NCBI GenBank assembly: GCA_021234155.1
Contig: JAJEKV010000063.1
Location: forward strand, 6,199,710-6,263,709
DNA: 64,000 nucleotides
Origin: Isoetes taiwanensis
Lineage: Eukaryota > Streptophyta > Lycopodiopsida > Isoetales > Isoetaceae
Direction: 5' to 3'
Numbering within the stretch: the first letter of the stretch is position 1; every line of letters begins with the position of its first letter. A program made the translations under genes and the position numbers. Below, piece by piece: positions 21,314 through 33,106 of the stretch. Under the pieces are notes generated by a model. The model was not told the origin of the DNA and ran no database searches. It saw only the letters and a list, made by a program, of their open reading frames with translations.

Positions 21314-24300
21314 AAGTATGGAGATAAACCCAAGGATTTAAGACCCTTTCTGCATGAGCTGAAAATGGGAACACAATGGTATTGTGAACCTACATTGCAG
21401 CATACATTAGTGGTTGGGCAGGATGTAATACATGTTAGTGGCAAGTTTAGGCATATGAAGTGCAAGAGGATTAGCTTTAGTGGTGAACCCTTTCTTAATT
21501 ATCAATGTTCACTTTGTGCTGCTATTCCGAAGGAAAAAGATTTTTACATGAGAGTGCATAGGCAAACTGATGATAAGGTAGCAAGGGGACTTAGAACTAC
21601 TAAATTACGTATTAGATCAGATTATCTGAATAGCATAGAGGTAAAAAAAATGGCTAGGTCTGTTGGGTCTGAGATAAGGAAGTTAAAACAGAGTTAATGT
21701 TTTTCCGAATGAGAGTTGTGGCATTGTCCATGAAAGAAAGGTCACTTAGAGGATGTTTGGAGGAGTCCATGAATAGGAAAGATGTGAACAGATTTTGCCA
21801 AGACATAGTGGAGGCACATCGGCAAGGAAAATTTAGTGGAAGGCCAGCTTTGTGGGATTTTTTAAGGGACATAGCTCAAAACATAATCAGACCTGGCCAT
21901 AAAAGAAGATATAGAGAAACAACGAAAGCATTGTTTGAAACAATAAAGATTTGGGGAGGGAGAAGAATGCACAATTTTCTTTCTCTAAACTTTGCAGGCC
22001 CAAGTATGTCCACCACGATGCGCTCTACACGAGAAAGCTTCTTTTACAAAGTGGGTATCAGGGAAGACACATTCAAGCATCTTGCTCAAACCTATTCTCG
22101 ACACATGCAATGCCAGCATCTGGATTTGGGTGGAATTCCAGCAATTGTGGCCGAGGATGAGACCGTCGTGAAGAGGGCTGTTCGTTGGATTCTGAGAGAT
22201 GATTGTTTACTTGGCTTTTGTAGAAAGAAGGAAGGACATGTCTGCAACGGCACATTTGTGGTGGTTGTTGGCTCCAATGAAGGGGGCTACAATGTCATTA
22301 CGAAGGCCTTCGAGGAGAATGTAATTTCTCACTATGCAAGAGTTCTTATTGTAAACCCCTTGCACAAGAAGCTGCCCAAGCTTGTCCTTGCTATTATTCT
22401 TACGTGTAATAGATTTGATCACCTTGAAGTAAGACGTCAGTGGAAGCGCATCCAGGAGTTGTGGAATGTACACTTGAGAATGGTTGTTGGCCCTCTAATC
22501 GACCACAGCTCGGACGGAGATTCAAGACGAAGAGCATGCATGTTTGAGGACTACACATTAAAGGGTTCTAAAGACTCTACATTTGAAGTGCCATGGATTG
22601 GTTGGCCTTTAAGTGCCTCAATTAATGATGATGTTTATGGGCTGCATGATCAAGATTTCGTGCACAATGGCAAGAAGCTTGTTAATCCTTTGGACAGTGC
22701 ATCTAGAAGATTGTACTTAGGGAACGAGCTAGTGACTCTTAATGACATACACCACGTCTTTGAGTTATGCCAAGGGATAGGCAAAACTGGAGGGCTGCGC
22801 AACGCCTCGCCTCTAGAAAGGTTCAAGGGTGCTTGGACGACCTCAGAAATGGTACTGCAGGCCCACCAATGCGGAATTTGGGGACAAAAGTTTATTTGGA
22901 AGTTGTGGCAACCTATATTGACATCTTCTTGTCACCTACTATGGACCTAAGAGCAAGGGTTAAGGTTGCTGCAACAGTTTCCTTTTTTTTTTTAGGTGTG
23001 CAAGAATAGCTTTTGCTTCTTTTAGTTTGGATTGTTCACTAAAATTCTGGGAGTTTGCTAATGATTCAACTTCTTTTTCATAACAGACTTTGGAGGCTAT
23101 GGTTGAAGGACCAAAGCACGCATTCGTTCAGTAGAAACTTCATTAGTCGGGAAACCTTCATAGATGTGCAATTGTCATGTCATTTTGTTGTGCTGCTCAT
23201 AAAGTATTTCAGGGATAAATTTGGGCATTTAGAGTTGCCCTTGGAGTGCACAGGATCGGACATGTGCAAAAACTTCTTCTCTAAAATGGGTGGCATAGTG
23301 AGTAATGAAAGGTCGTATGATGGGGCAGACTTGTTGGAGAGTGCCTCTGTTTTGAATCATATCTCTGAATTTCAGGCTGCCACGACCCTCTTATTTCTGA
23401 CAGCTCATATCAAGCAAGAGCACATTTGGCAGGAGTTAGAAAAAAAAGTAGATACTGATGGTAATGTGCTGAATTGTGACCTTGCAGATTATAGTGGCGT
23501 GGATACGGATGACAAGATTGTTGCTGCTTTAAAGGAAGGGCTTACTGCTGCACAAGAATTGTGCGAGAGTGTCGGCATTACATGCACGGGCACTGATAAA
23601 TGGTTTAGTGAACCATGGAACTTTGAGGATTGGTTTAAAAGTAATTTCTCGCTAGACTTGAGTTCTAACACTGTAGGAGATGAGACCGATGTTATGGAAG
23701 AGAGCACGGAGCCTCAAGGTGAAGAAGTAGTCAGTGAGGCTGATGTGGCCAGCTCTGAATTATGTCATGTATTTGATGAAATGTTAGATGAATGTGAAAG
23801 GAGAAAGCCCTCTCATGTATCTTGGCATGTTGAGATGGAAGGGAAGAGAATCTTTAAGTCAACCACTGTGAGTCATTTGAATGGAAACCCGTGGCTTTCG
23901 AAGGATAGGTTGACGAGAGTTAGGACTTTGGTATATTCCATTGAAGAAAATAATGTTAATGCACTGACTCTACTAGGCATTGGAACAGACTGTGCGGTCT
24001 ACTTTGAAGAACCTGTGGAAGAAATGGTGGTACCACAGACTAGACATGCTTCAACCAAAAACAAGCAGAAATCTGTGTCAATTCAAAAGGTTTGGTACCT
24101 TGGAAGGGTATTGAGCATGAGGAGGAAGTCTGGCAGTGCGTGGAGAGAGAGTAGAGAGCCCGTGGACTTGGTTAAACGCTCGTCCTTTGAAGTTCAGCTA
24201 AATCTAGCATATTACAAAAAACACGTTGGCAAGGATGCCAAGTCCATGTGGTTTACATACGATCTGACCGATAATCGACTCATAGACCTTGAGTCTATCA

Positions 24301-24374
24301 TATCCCTTGCATGTTTAAAATATGACCCTACCAAAAACATTTACATCTGCATGATAATGATAGAGTACGGCTGA
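21297..24374 (+). pseudogene. Transposase-like gene of an uncharacterised eukaryotic family, 5'-truncated
   Basis: Similar frames run from 21,314 to 24,374 in three blocks. Block 1 (to 21,697) has a Cys-rich stretch (WYC, MKCKR, CSLC) and ends RSVGSEIRKLKQS. Block 2 (from about 21,697) carries EDET (22,153-22,164), CNRFDHLEVRRQW, HSSDGDSRRR (22,504-22,533) and QDFVHNGKKL. Block 3 has DRQNWRAAQRL, then YIDIFLSPTMDLRARVKVA, and, after an apparent intron, RLWRLWL, GSDMCKNFFSKMGG (23,253-23,294) and an acidic tail. From memory, proteins with this set of motifs (an acidic EDE-T, SSDGDSRRR, HNGKKL, DRQNW, GSD-C--FFS) occur in cnidarians and other animals as well as plants. I know no established name, and catalytic roles of these acidic residues are inference. 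Frame changes lie at about 21,690 and 22,770. The 5' end is lost at the breakpoint, so no start codon is visible. Confidence 0.65.
22996..23086 (+). other. Probable intron in the transposase-like gene
   Basis: GTGTGC at 22,996 and ATAACAG ending at 23,086 bound 91 bases that contain stops. Joining AG to the following A gives Arg and the sequence R-LWRLWL, which continues the motif. The upstream frame agrees only if the T-run at 22,983-22,993 were 9 or 12 bases long and not 11, so a slip in that run is likely. Confidence 0.55.
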
Positions 24375-25617
24375 ATAAGTTTGTACGTGAACAAAATAAT
24401 GGTAGGATAACCATGTCATTAGGGCCACTGAATGGTTATAATCTGCTACTAACTATCTCTTATTTTTTGTTGTTTTGTAGGGGACAAGGGAAAGCAAAAG
24501 CTTTAGGGAATGCAGCAGGCTGAGGCAGATATTTGTTGCCACTCTAGTGTATTATCAAACCACATGCAGCTGTTTAATTATGGAAACATAGACTACTTAT
24601 GGCAGCATGGTAAGACTACATTTTGCCATTTATAGTTCAGCCTTAAGAGAAGAAGTATCAGCCTTAAAACAAACCAAGAACTCGGCTGGGTTTACTTTAT
24701 GAGATTGCAGCTACATGATGAACTCAAGGTTTAAAACGAGAAGACAATGGGAAAGATCACAAGAACACTTTTATGTCCTATCTGGCAGCAAGTTAGCTTT
24801 AAGAAAATATTACGGTAAAAAGGTTCCAGTTATTATGACTTGCAATTTGTTAGTTTGAAGTTGCATAAGTCAGATGCCTAAAACTCTATGCCTGATTTTG
24901 ATACATAAAGGCTGGCCTTTTTTACAATAACAATCTGTTTGCTTAAACATTATGTTCAAAATTCCTACTTCAGGGTTTTACTTGGGATTCTGATTTGCTA
25001 TGGTCGTATTGCATAAACAATGGTTGAAAATATGGTTTATAAAGTATATGGTCTTGCTGGAAAATGGCTGCTTGCAGTTGTATCTTTCCTTCTGAAAAAC
25101 CATACAGAGGTATGCAATTATTTTTAGCAAAGCATGAAAGTTGTATAAACATTTAAACATAGCTCGTAAAGCACTCTATTGATTTGATGTATTAAATGAA
25201 TGACCAGAAGTTCCTACCTAAAGATCTTTAATTTTTTGTAAAATAATAGATAAAAGAGATTTCATATGATAACTGCACGATTTTTCCATTAATGCATAAG
25301 CAAAACAATACTTCTAAACTAGCTAAACTAAAAATATATGTTGCACAACTTTCCATCCAGCTGAACATATATACAGTCAGAAATCAAGAGACAAAATTTG
25401 TGAAACCATATCATATATCATATTATATATTATATATATTCACACAAAAAGGAACCGTCACAAGCTGCCCAAGCCAGTTTATAGCATCATTCACAAAATA
25501 AAACACATCGGCCAAAAGTTTACATCAGAGTTTACAACATAAGTTAAGGAGCTTTCGGATTTCATATACATAGCCGTGAAAACAAAAACCTAGGATGCTA
25601 GTCAGACCAAGAAGCCA
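24375..25617. other. Intergenic DNA between the transposase-like gene and gene X
   Basis: AT-rich, with no gene recognised. On the minus strand this is directly downstream of the gene X stop codon and probably holds its 3' UTR. Both genes converge on this 1.2-kb spacer. Confidence 0.5.
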
Positions 25618-25835
25618 CTAGACGTGTTCAGGAGGAGGCATCTTCAGCTCCACGTAGAGTTCATTGCCTTTAGCAAAAATTTTCATCTCCAACAGTCGCT
25701 CTTCATTGACATGAACCCGATCAACCCACTGCTGCACCTTTTCAGAAAGGTAAGCTCATAGTTCTCGCATGCGAGACACCTCTGCACAGGAAAATCGAGC
25801 CACAATTTTCATTGTGGTGCCAGAACCGCCAGAAT
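25618..25835 (-). pseudogene. Gene X, 3' coding part, displaced and inverted
   Basis: On the minus strand from 25,830 the frame reads GGSGTTMKIVARFSCAEVSR, MREL, a TGA, then AYLSEKVQQWVDRVHVNEER and onward to ELKMPPPEHV and a TAG at 25,620-25,618. It is bounded at 25,831-25,835 by AGAAT, the reverse complement of the ATTCT that ends the first part at 16,895, so the coding frame joins exactly. The tail is charged and probably helical (VNEERLLEMKIF). One in-frame TGA interrupts it after MREL, which may be a later mutation or mean an intron I cannot place. Fold and function are unknown. Confidence 0.75.
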
Positions 25836-26750
25836 TGTGACGTTCCAGCACGGTATACGGTCCCAGGACGTATACTGTACTACCTCGTCACGCGTACACG
25901 CCACCCCGACTGACGTGTACACCGACGTGTAGCTAGGCTAGTAGCCCTAGGGGGGCAACTTGCAAGGTATGTGCATTGTCATTAATCGCATCGATCCGAG
26001 ACATTGGATCGCCATTCTAGAATGGGACGAGCATGCATGTCATGCATGCATGCGGGCGGCGCATGCCCGTTTTTGGTTGGGAGTTCGCTATTTCAGGCGC
26101 GTTTCTGCATCCACGTCTCATCGGCGCTTCCTCTTCTCTCCGCGATTACCTTATTCTCTTTGAATTGTTTCCGAGGCGGGGAGGGCTTCTTCACACTTTG
26201 GTTTAGCCATCTTTCTTGCTATCCTTTACCGGCCTTTGGTCTCGTCCTGTGACCTTCGTCCTCGATCCTAGTTTGTAAGGAAGTTCTCTGGTAGTCGGGC
26301 GGTTTGTTGGTTTTTTGCGAGTCCCATTCTAGAATCGCATCGATCCGAGACATCGGATCGCCATTCTAGAATGGGACGAGCATGCATGTCATGCATGCAT
26401 GCGGGTGGCGCATGCCCATTTTTGGTTGGGAGTTCGTTATTTCAGGCGCGTTTCTGCATCCACGTCTCATCGGCGCTTCCTCTTCTCTCACCAGTACCTT
26501 ATTCTCTTTGAACCCACCCTCCCCCTCTTCTTTGTTTATTATATTTTGTACAAGTTACATTTTATCATGTTTTCCACCCATTTGGGTGATGCTTTTTTTT
26601 CCACCCGCTGGGTGATGCTATTCTCTGGTATGTTTCTCGTTTGTTGTGTTGGTGATGTGCAGGTACAGGTTGGCGAGTGGCATCTGTTTCGACTTCTCCA
26701 TGCGGGGGTTTTTGGGAGCGATTCTATGCCTTATGTTTGTCTAAGCCCCT

Positions 26751-26831
26751 TGCCGAAGGCTTATCACTAGGGGTTTTCCTCGAAAACCCAAAAGGGCGGG
26801 GTTTTTTAATCCCGGTGATAAGCTTTCGGCA
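26751..26831 (+). other. Family D 3' stem-loop, first copy
   Basis: TGCCGAAGGCTTATCAC (26,751-26,767) pairs with GTGATAAGCTTTCGGCA (26,815-26,831) over 17 positions with one G-U. Inside is GGTTTTCCTCGAAAACCC followed by a GGGCGGGG-T run. Confidence 0.88.
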
Positions 26832-27105
26832 GGTGCCAGGTACATCAGCCACTCATCTTTTAGCATTGTATTTGTTTTGGGGTCCAAATGATATAATTGG
26901 ATTTCCCTTTATTTTTCGTGGGTAGTTCGCATGTGTGCGGCTACCCACTGTCCACCATTGTAGAAAATCTGCTGAGATGAATGAGAAGCCTATCTATCTG
27001 CAGTACCTTATTCTCTTTGAATTGTTTCCAGGCAGGGGAGGGGCTTCTTCACCTTTGGTTTAGCCAATTTGGCGTATCTTTCTTGCTATCCTTTACCGGC
27101 CTTTG

Positions 27106-28442
27106 TGTTAGAAAAATGAGTTCTTTCAAATTATCTGATATCATGAGAAGTGTGATGAAAGCATAAACAGACATAACAGTTATGAGACCATTGAATATAT
27201 ATTTGGAATTTGGAACTTAAGGGCCTAAATGGAGGGAACAAGTAGTTTGAATACAGAAACGGCCGAAGGAGTCGAAGCACCGATCACCAGATGCTATGGA
27301 TTATGATGAGCGGCCGGATCTGTACTATTGAGTGAGGTCTGGCCCTATATATGTTGCTACATATTCTAAACGAGGTGCACCCTGGACTACCACAGTCGTC
27401 GGATCTGTCAATCCGACGGCCCAGACTGTATGTTGGAGCCTCTGGACACCTCTCGTTTCGATTATGCTCAATTATGATTGGGGACGCCTATGATTTTAAG
27501 ATGTCGAATACGAGTTTGCCTAAGGTTTTGATGGTATATCGAGCCTCTATCACGGTTTAAAAAAGCTTTTAGAATATGAAATCACGGGGATTGAACCTCT
27601 ACCAAAATAACTCAATGTCCTAATAAGACTACTTTAACCAATCTAACCAAAGAGCTAATGTGACTATTTTTATCTTAAATCTATGTTTTTTATAATAACC
27701 CATTGAATTGTTTTAGGGATATGGTCTATGATTTCAAGAATTATATCTATATCAAATCCCCACGGAACCCCATTATTTTGCTACATATTCTAAGCGAGGT
27801 GCACCACTGGACTACCACGGTCGTCGGATCTGTCAATCCGGCGGCCCAGGCTTCAGATGTTGGAGCCTCTGGACACCTCTCGTTTCGATTATGCTCAATT
27901 ATGATTGGGGCGCCTATGATTTTAAGATGTCGAATCTGAGTTTGCCCTAAGGTTTTGATGGTATATCGAGCCTCTATCTGGTTTTAAGCTTAAGCTTTTA
28001 GAATATGAAATCACGAGGATTGAACCTCTACCAAAATAACTCAATGTCCTAATAAGACTACTTTAACCAATCTAACCAGTGAGCTAATGTGACTATTTTT
28101 TATCTTAAATCTATGTTTTTTTTTATAATAACCCATTGAATTGTTTTAGGGATATGGTCTATGATTTCAAGAATTATATCTATATCAAATCCCCCTGGAA
28201 CCCCCTGTTATTTTGCTACATATTCAAAGAGGGGGCGGTAGGTGTAACGGCAAGCTTGTGCTATCGGATAGACAAGCTTTAGTTATTGGGACAAAGCCCA
28301 AGTGAACAGTGCCTAAGTTATGGTTTTGATTTTCAAGTATTTTGTGGTATTACTCTCATTACTTGATTGACCATGTAATTGATGCTATCTAGTTAGTCAT
28401 AAATCTACACGAAATTATTCTATTGATCCTGAAACTTTTTCA
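27106..28442 (+). repeat. Copia A 5' LTR with 868-bp internal insertion
   Basis: The first 251 bp and last 218 bp match the 479-bp 3' LTR. Between them, 27,357-28,224 replaces ten bases (AAGAAGTAAT) of the 3' LTR. The insert begins and ends with CTACATATT and consists of two tandem copies, 27,357-27,780 and 27,781-28,215, differing by small indels. Confidence 0.92.
27570..27665 (-). other. tRNA-like (Pol III A/B box) segment in the LTR insertion
   Basis: On the minus strand TGGTTAGATTGGTTAAAG resembles an A box and GGTTCAATCC (plus about 27,588) a B box, at tRNA-like spacing. The T stem does not pair well, so a functional tRNA is unlikely. The same segment recurs in the second tandem copy near 28,000-28,090. 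A tRNA-derived SINE origin is possible. Confidence 0.4.
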
Positions 28443-28444
28443 TT

Positions 28445-28456
28445 TGGTATCAGAGC
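28445..28456 (+). other. Copia A primer-binding site
   Basis: TGGTATCAGAGC, complementary to the 3' end of plant initiator tRNA-Met, starts two bases after the 5' LTR. Confidence 0.95.
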
Positions 28457-28464
28457 TGATAATT

Positions 28465-31400
28465 ATGACTACTAGATTGGGTGCATCTCTGTTAAGTGCA
28501 GTGGAAGTATTTAGAGGCACAGGAGGCTTCCAGGTGTGGAAGGAAAAGATCAAAGAGATCTTGGAAGTAGAGGGACTTTGGTCCTATGTTGGAAGGGCAG
28601 GCACCGACACGATGGCGATGCAAAATATGTAACCATCGGTCTGGCCAGATGAAGGTTCGGCTTCGGGGGGCGTTGAGGTAACTATCTCAAACGTAAATGC
28701 TAAGTTGATTGAAGCTAAAAGTATTGTCACAGTAAAACTGGGTCCTAGTATCTTACTGAAAGTAAGAGGAATGCAACCGAGAGCAATTTGGAAATACTTA
28801 ATCAAAACTTATGGGAACAAGACATCATCACAGCTGGATGTACTTGATAGAGAACTCAGAAATTTGAAATATCATGAGAAGGATGACATAACTGATTTTT
28901 TCCAAAGATTGGATAACTTAATTGCAGATCTGGAAGCAGCAGGAGTGACAATAACCAATGAACATCAAGTCATGTCCATTGCTAGAGCTTTTTCTGACTA
29001 TGATCAGTTATCAACCTTGGTTAGGAATATTGCTAAATCTAGGGAAGATGCTGAACTAATGGTAAAAACTGAATCTGAACAAAAGAAACTGATAGGGGAA
29101 CATGAAGAGCATTCTGAGATCTTGTTTGCCGGCAAAGGAAAAATCAGAACAGATAAGGGTAAGATAGGGCCATGCTATCATTGTAACACCTATGGTCACC
29201 TTAAAAACAATTGTCCTAAGTTGGGAAAGGACAATAGATGCTATAACTGTGATGGGCTAGGACATCAAGCAACAAATTGCTCAAGTCCAAAGGATTTTGC
29301 TAAAGGGAGAGGAAGAGGAGATCAAAGGGGAAATACAAGAGGCAAGTTTTTTAACAAAGGAAAGGGAAGAGGCAGAAACACATCAGCTGTAAATTTAGCA
29401 AAAGAAGTGAACAACTCAGAGAAGGAGGAGTTGGACGAAAATGAAGAGGTAAGAAAAAAAAGTTTCAGCACATTGATTATGAATGAGACTAAAAATAATG
29501 ATGATTTGCTTGTGTTAGATTCAGGAGCTGAGAGATGCGTGATCAAACAAGCAAATCATCTCAAGAACAAGACGAAGAAAGTCTCAAGCTTTATCCAACT
29601 TGGAGATGGAAAATTACAGCAAGTTGAAGAAGCTGGAATGTTGGAGATTTTTGATCTGGCTGGGAAACCAGTTGAACTGAAAAATGTATTGTGTGTGCCT
29701 TCTATAATCAGAAATTTGATTTCAGTTAGCCAATTGGTTGACCTTGGATATAGAGTGTGTTTTGAGAAACACCATTGCAACATTTACCTCAATAATGAAT
29801 TAAAATTTCTGGCAAAAAGAGTAGGCAACCTATTTGCACTTGACAAAGTCAATGTTGAAGGTAAAATAAACTTGGTTACAGCAAAAGAATGGCATGAAAG
29901 GCTGAGCCATACACATATGAACAATATAAATTACATGATAAAGAAAGGTCTGATAATAGGAGAAGAACAAAGGGATTATTTCTTGTGTGAAGGATGCTTA
30001 TTGGGAAAACACACCAGACTTAGCTTCAAAAGATCAACAAAAAGAGCCAGTGGGATTTTAGACCTAATACACACTGACTTGTGTGGTCCAATTAATGTCA
30101 CAAGTATGACAGGTAAGAAATACTCCATAACTTTTATAGATGATCATTCAAGGAAAACTAAATGCTATTTGTTGAGGCATAAAGACCAAGCATTTACAGC
30201 ATACAAGTTATTTGAACAGGAAATGGAGAGACAAACTGGAAGAAAAATAAAATGTGTAAGGTCAGATCGAGGAGGAGAATTTCTCTCAGGAGAATTCAAA
30301 AGACATTGCAAGATAAATGGAATTAGAAGACAACTAACTTGCAGGTACACACCTCAGCAAAATGGAGTAGCAGAAAGAAAGAACAGGACAATTTTGGATG
30401 CAGTTCGATCCATGCTAAAACACTCAGGTATGCCAAATTTTTTATGGGATGAAGCAGTGAAAACTGCTGTACTAATCCAAAACAAGCTACCTTCCTCATC
30501 TATCAATGGTAAAACGCCTGATGAGATGTGGAATGGAAATGTGCCATCATATGAAATGCTTAAAGCATATGGATGCATGGCATTTGTGCATGTTCCAAAA
30601 GAACTTAGAAGGAAATTAGATGACAGGGCAGCAAAATGTTTTTTGGCAGGCTATGATGAACAAGCAAAGGCTTACAGGTTGTTTGATGAGTCTAAGAGAC
30701 AAATAATCATTAGCAGGGATGTGGTCTTTAATGAAAATATACTTTACAAAGACAGAAATAAGGTGCAGGCACATGGTGAAACAAAAACCTTGGATTCAAA
30801 CAGAAATGAAAATGATGTTCAGGCGAATAAGTTTGCTGATATAGAAAGCGATGGAGAAAATGATGAAGAACAAGATAACAGGGGGACAAGGGAAAATACA
30901 ATCACAGAAGGAGAAGGGATTGAGCTGGAGCAAGGGCAAGAGATTGAGCAGGAGCAAGGGCAAGCAGAGAAAGTCAAAAGAAAAAGGAAAATAGAGTTGG
31001 AAAGGCTCAAGGAGAACTTAGAAATTGATGCAGGTGAATATGGTAGAACAGAGGATGGGAAAAGTAAAAGACTGGCTAATGAACTAGTGGATATAAATCA
31101 GGTCCTGGCCATTTTTGAACCAAAGACACCTATGAGTTATGAGGAAGCCATGCGGTCAGAAGAATCAGCTAATTGGGAGCAAGCAATGAAAGAGGAAATA
31201 AATGCTTTCGTGAGAACAAACACGTATCACGTTGTAAGAAAACCTGATAACAAAAATACCATTGGATGCAAATGGATCTACAAGCTAAAGACTGGAGCAA
31301 ATGGTGAACAAAAATACAAAGCCAGGCTGGTTGCACAGGGATTCACTCAAAGAAAGGGCTTAGACTATGATGAAACCTTTTCGCCCATTGTAAAGCTAAC

Positions 31401-32710
31401 AAGCATAAGAATTCTGCTAGCCTATGCAAATGCAAACAACTTGGAAGTGCACCACATGGATGTGAGCACTGCTTTTCTAAATGCTGAGATAGATGATGAG
31501 GTGTACATGAAACAAGCACCTGGGTTTGAAGATAAAAGGGATAATAGGGTATGGAAACTAAACCGAGCAGTCTATGGCCTAAAACAGTCTCCAAGATTAT
31601 GGTATAAGTGCATAGATAAATATTTGCAAGATCAAGGATTTACAGTTTTTGAATGATGGGAACATGTATATTTTAAGCAGGGGAGACCACTTCTGTATCA
31701 TAGCACTATATGTAGATGATAACATAATGGTTGCAAGTGACATGGACACACTAGAACACTGCAAACAAATACTCAAGAATAAATACCAAATGGTAGATCT
31801 AGGGGAATTGAAAAAATTCCTTGGCATGGAAGTTAATAGGGACAGAAGAAATAGGAGACTGACAATTACCCAGGCATGCAACATTCAAGGGATGCTTAAC
31901 AGGTTTAAAATGACAGATTGCAATATATCTAAAACACCTATATCTCCAGGTCTCAAACTATCAGCAGATATGAGTCCTAAAACAGGAACAGAAATGGCCC
32001 AAATGGAAAATGTCCCATATAGGGAGCTAATAGGTTGCTTGTTATTTATTTCAAACAGTACAAGACCTGACATAGCCTTTACTGTAAGTCTGTTGAGCAG
32101 ATTTTGCAATAACCCAGGTTACCAACATTGGACTGCAGGGAAAAGAGTGTTGAGATATCTGAAATATACCATGAACCATGGACTTACATACTCTAATGAG
32201 GATTTGACATTAAAAGGTTATGCAGATGCTGATTGGGGCAGTGACATAGATACTAGAAAGTCAACCTCGGGCTTTTGTTTGATGTTAGGGGGAGCAGCAA
32301 TCGCTTGGAAAAGCAAGAAGCAATCTTGTGTGGCCATGTCTACTGCAGAAGCAGAGTACAACTCAGCGACCCTGGCAGCTAAAGAGATTGCATGGACAAG
32401 ACGTCTTCTAGAAGAATTAAAGGTATGTCAAAGTTTGCCAACAGTACTTTACTCAGACAATCTAAGCTGCATAGCTATCACAAGAAACCCAGTGCTACAC
32501 CAGAGGACAAAACACATAGAATTGCATGTGCACTTCATAAGGGATATGGTGGCTAAGAATGTTGTATCAGTACAGTATATTGGAACAAATGACCAGATTG
32601 CAGATGTGCTCACAAAAGGTTTGTCAGAAATTAAATTCACAAAATTCAAAGGAAACTTGGGTGTAATGGACTTCACTCAGAACAGGAAAGTTACAGCTAT
32701 GGAAAGCTAA
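28465..32710 (+). pseudogene. Copia A gag-pol polyprotein (one stop, one frameshift)
   Basis: ATG at 28,465 starts a copia gag (TRLGASLLSAVEVFRGTGGF). An in-frame TAA at 28,630 interrupts it, and the same frame then continues. Two CCHC knuckles (CYHCNTYGHLKNNC and CYNCDGLGHQATNC, about 29,172-29,280) end gag. The protease site is DSGAE (29,518). Integrase follows, with the pre-integrase WHERLSHTH, HTDLCGP, SDRGGEF and TPQQNGVAERKN. RT has SPIVKLTSIR, DVSTAFLNAE and YVDD (31,709-31,720), and RNase H has ADADWGSD and STAEAEY. Frame slips in a T5 run at 31,646-31,650, just upstream of YVDD, and resumes to a TAA at 32,708. These two lesions are all I see, so the element is recent but not autonomous. 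Confidence 0.93.
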
Positions 32711-33106
32711 TAGAAGAAGTGTAGCTAAACCATACAGTTGTTGGAATCAGTAATCATGTGATATTACATTGTTGCTACATCTGATCTATGAGAAGCAGTG
32801 GCAGTAGATTAGAAGTCATATAAAGTACTGATCTATGAGAAGCAGTGGCAGTAGGTCAACTTCTAAAGCAAAAGTCAAAGGTGGCGGGCTAGTGCTACCC
32901 TGGTGTTTCTAAGCTCGCTAGAAATCGTCACATACCCCCTGCCCGCCACTTAGGGTTTTGGGTTGACTGGTCAAAGTCAACGTCAACTAGGGGGCGAAGT
33001 CAACATATGAGACATTTATATCTATTCTCTTGAGCATATTATCTTCAAACTGCATCAACAGTAACAGTATAAATGATATGGCAGACATTTTGAAAGAAAG
33101 GGGAAA
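32711..33106 (+). other. Copia A 3' UTR and polypurine tract
   Basis: Holds a two-copy repeat of GATCTATGAGAAGCAGTGGC followed by AGTAG (about 32,782 and 32,830) and ends with GAAAGAAAGGGGAAA (33,092-33,106) touching the 3' LTR. Confidence 0.85.

Noticed and set aside
25960-26163. Short frames in the family D heads (His/Cys-rich)
   Set aside because: Several frames are open in every copy because of GCATGC-rich repeats, with no conserved start or domain.
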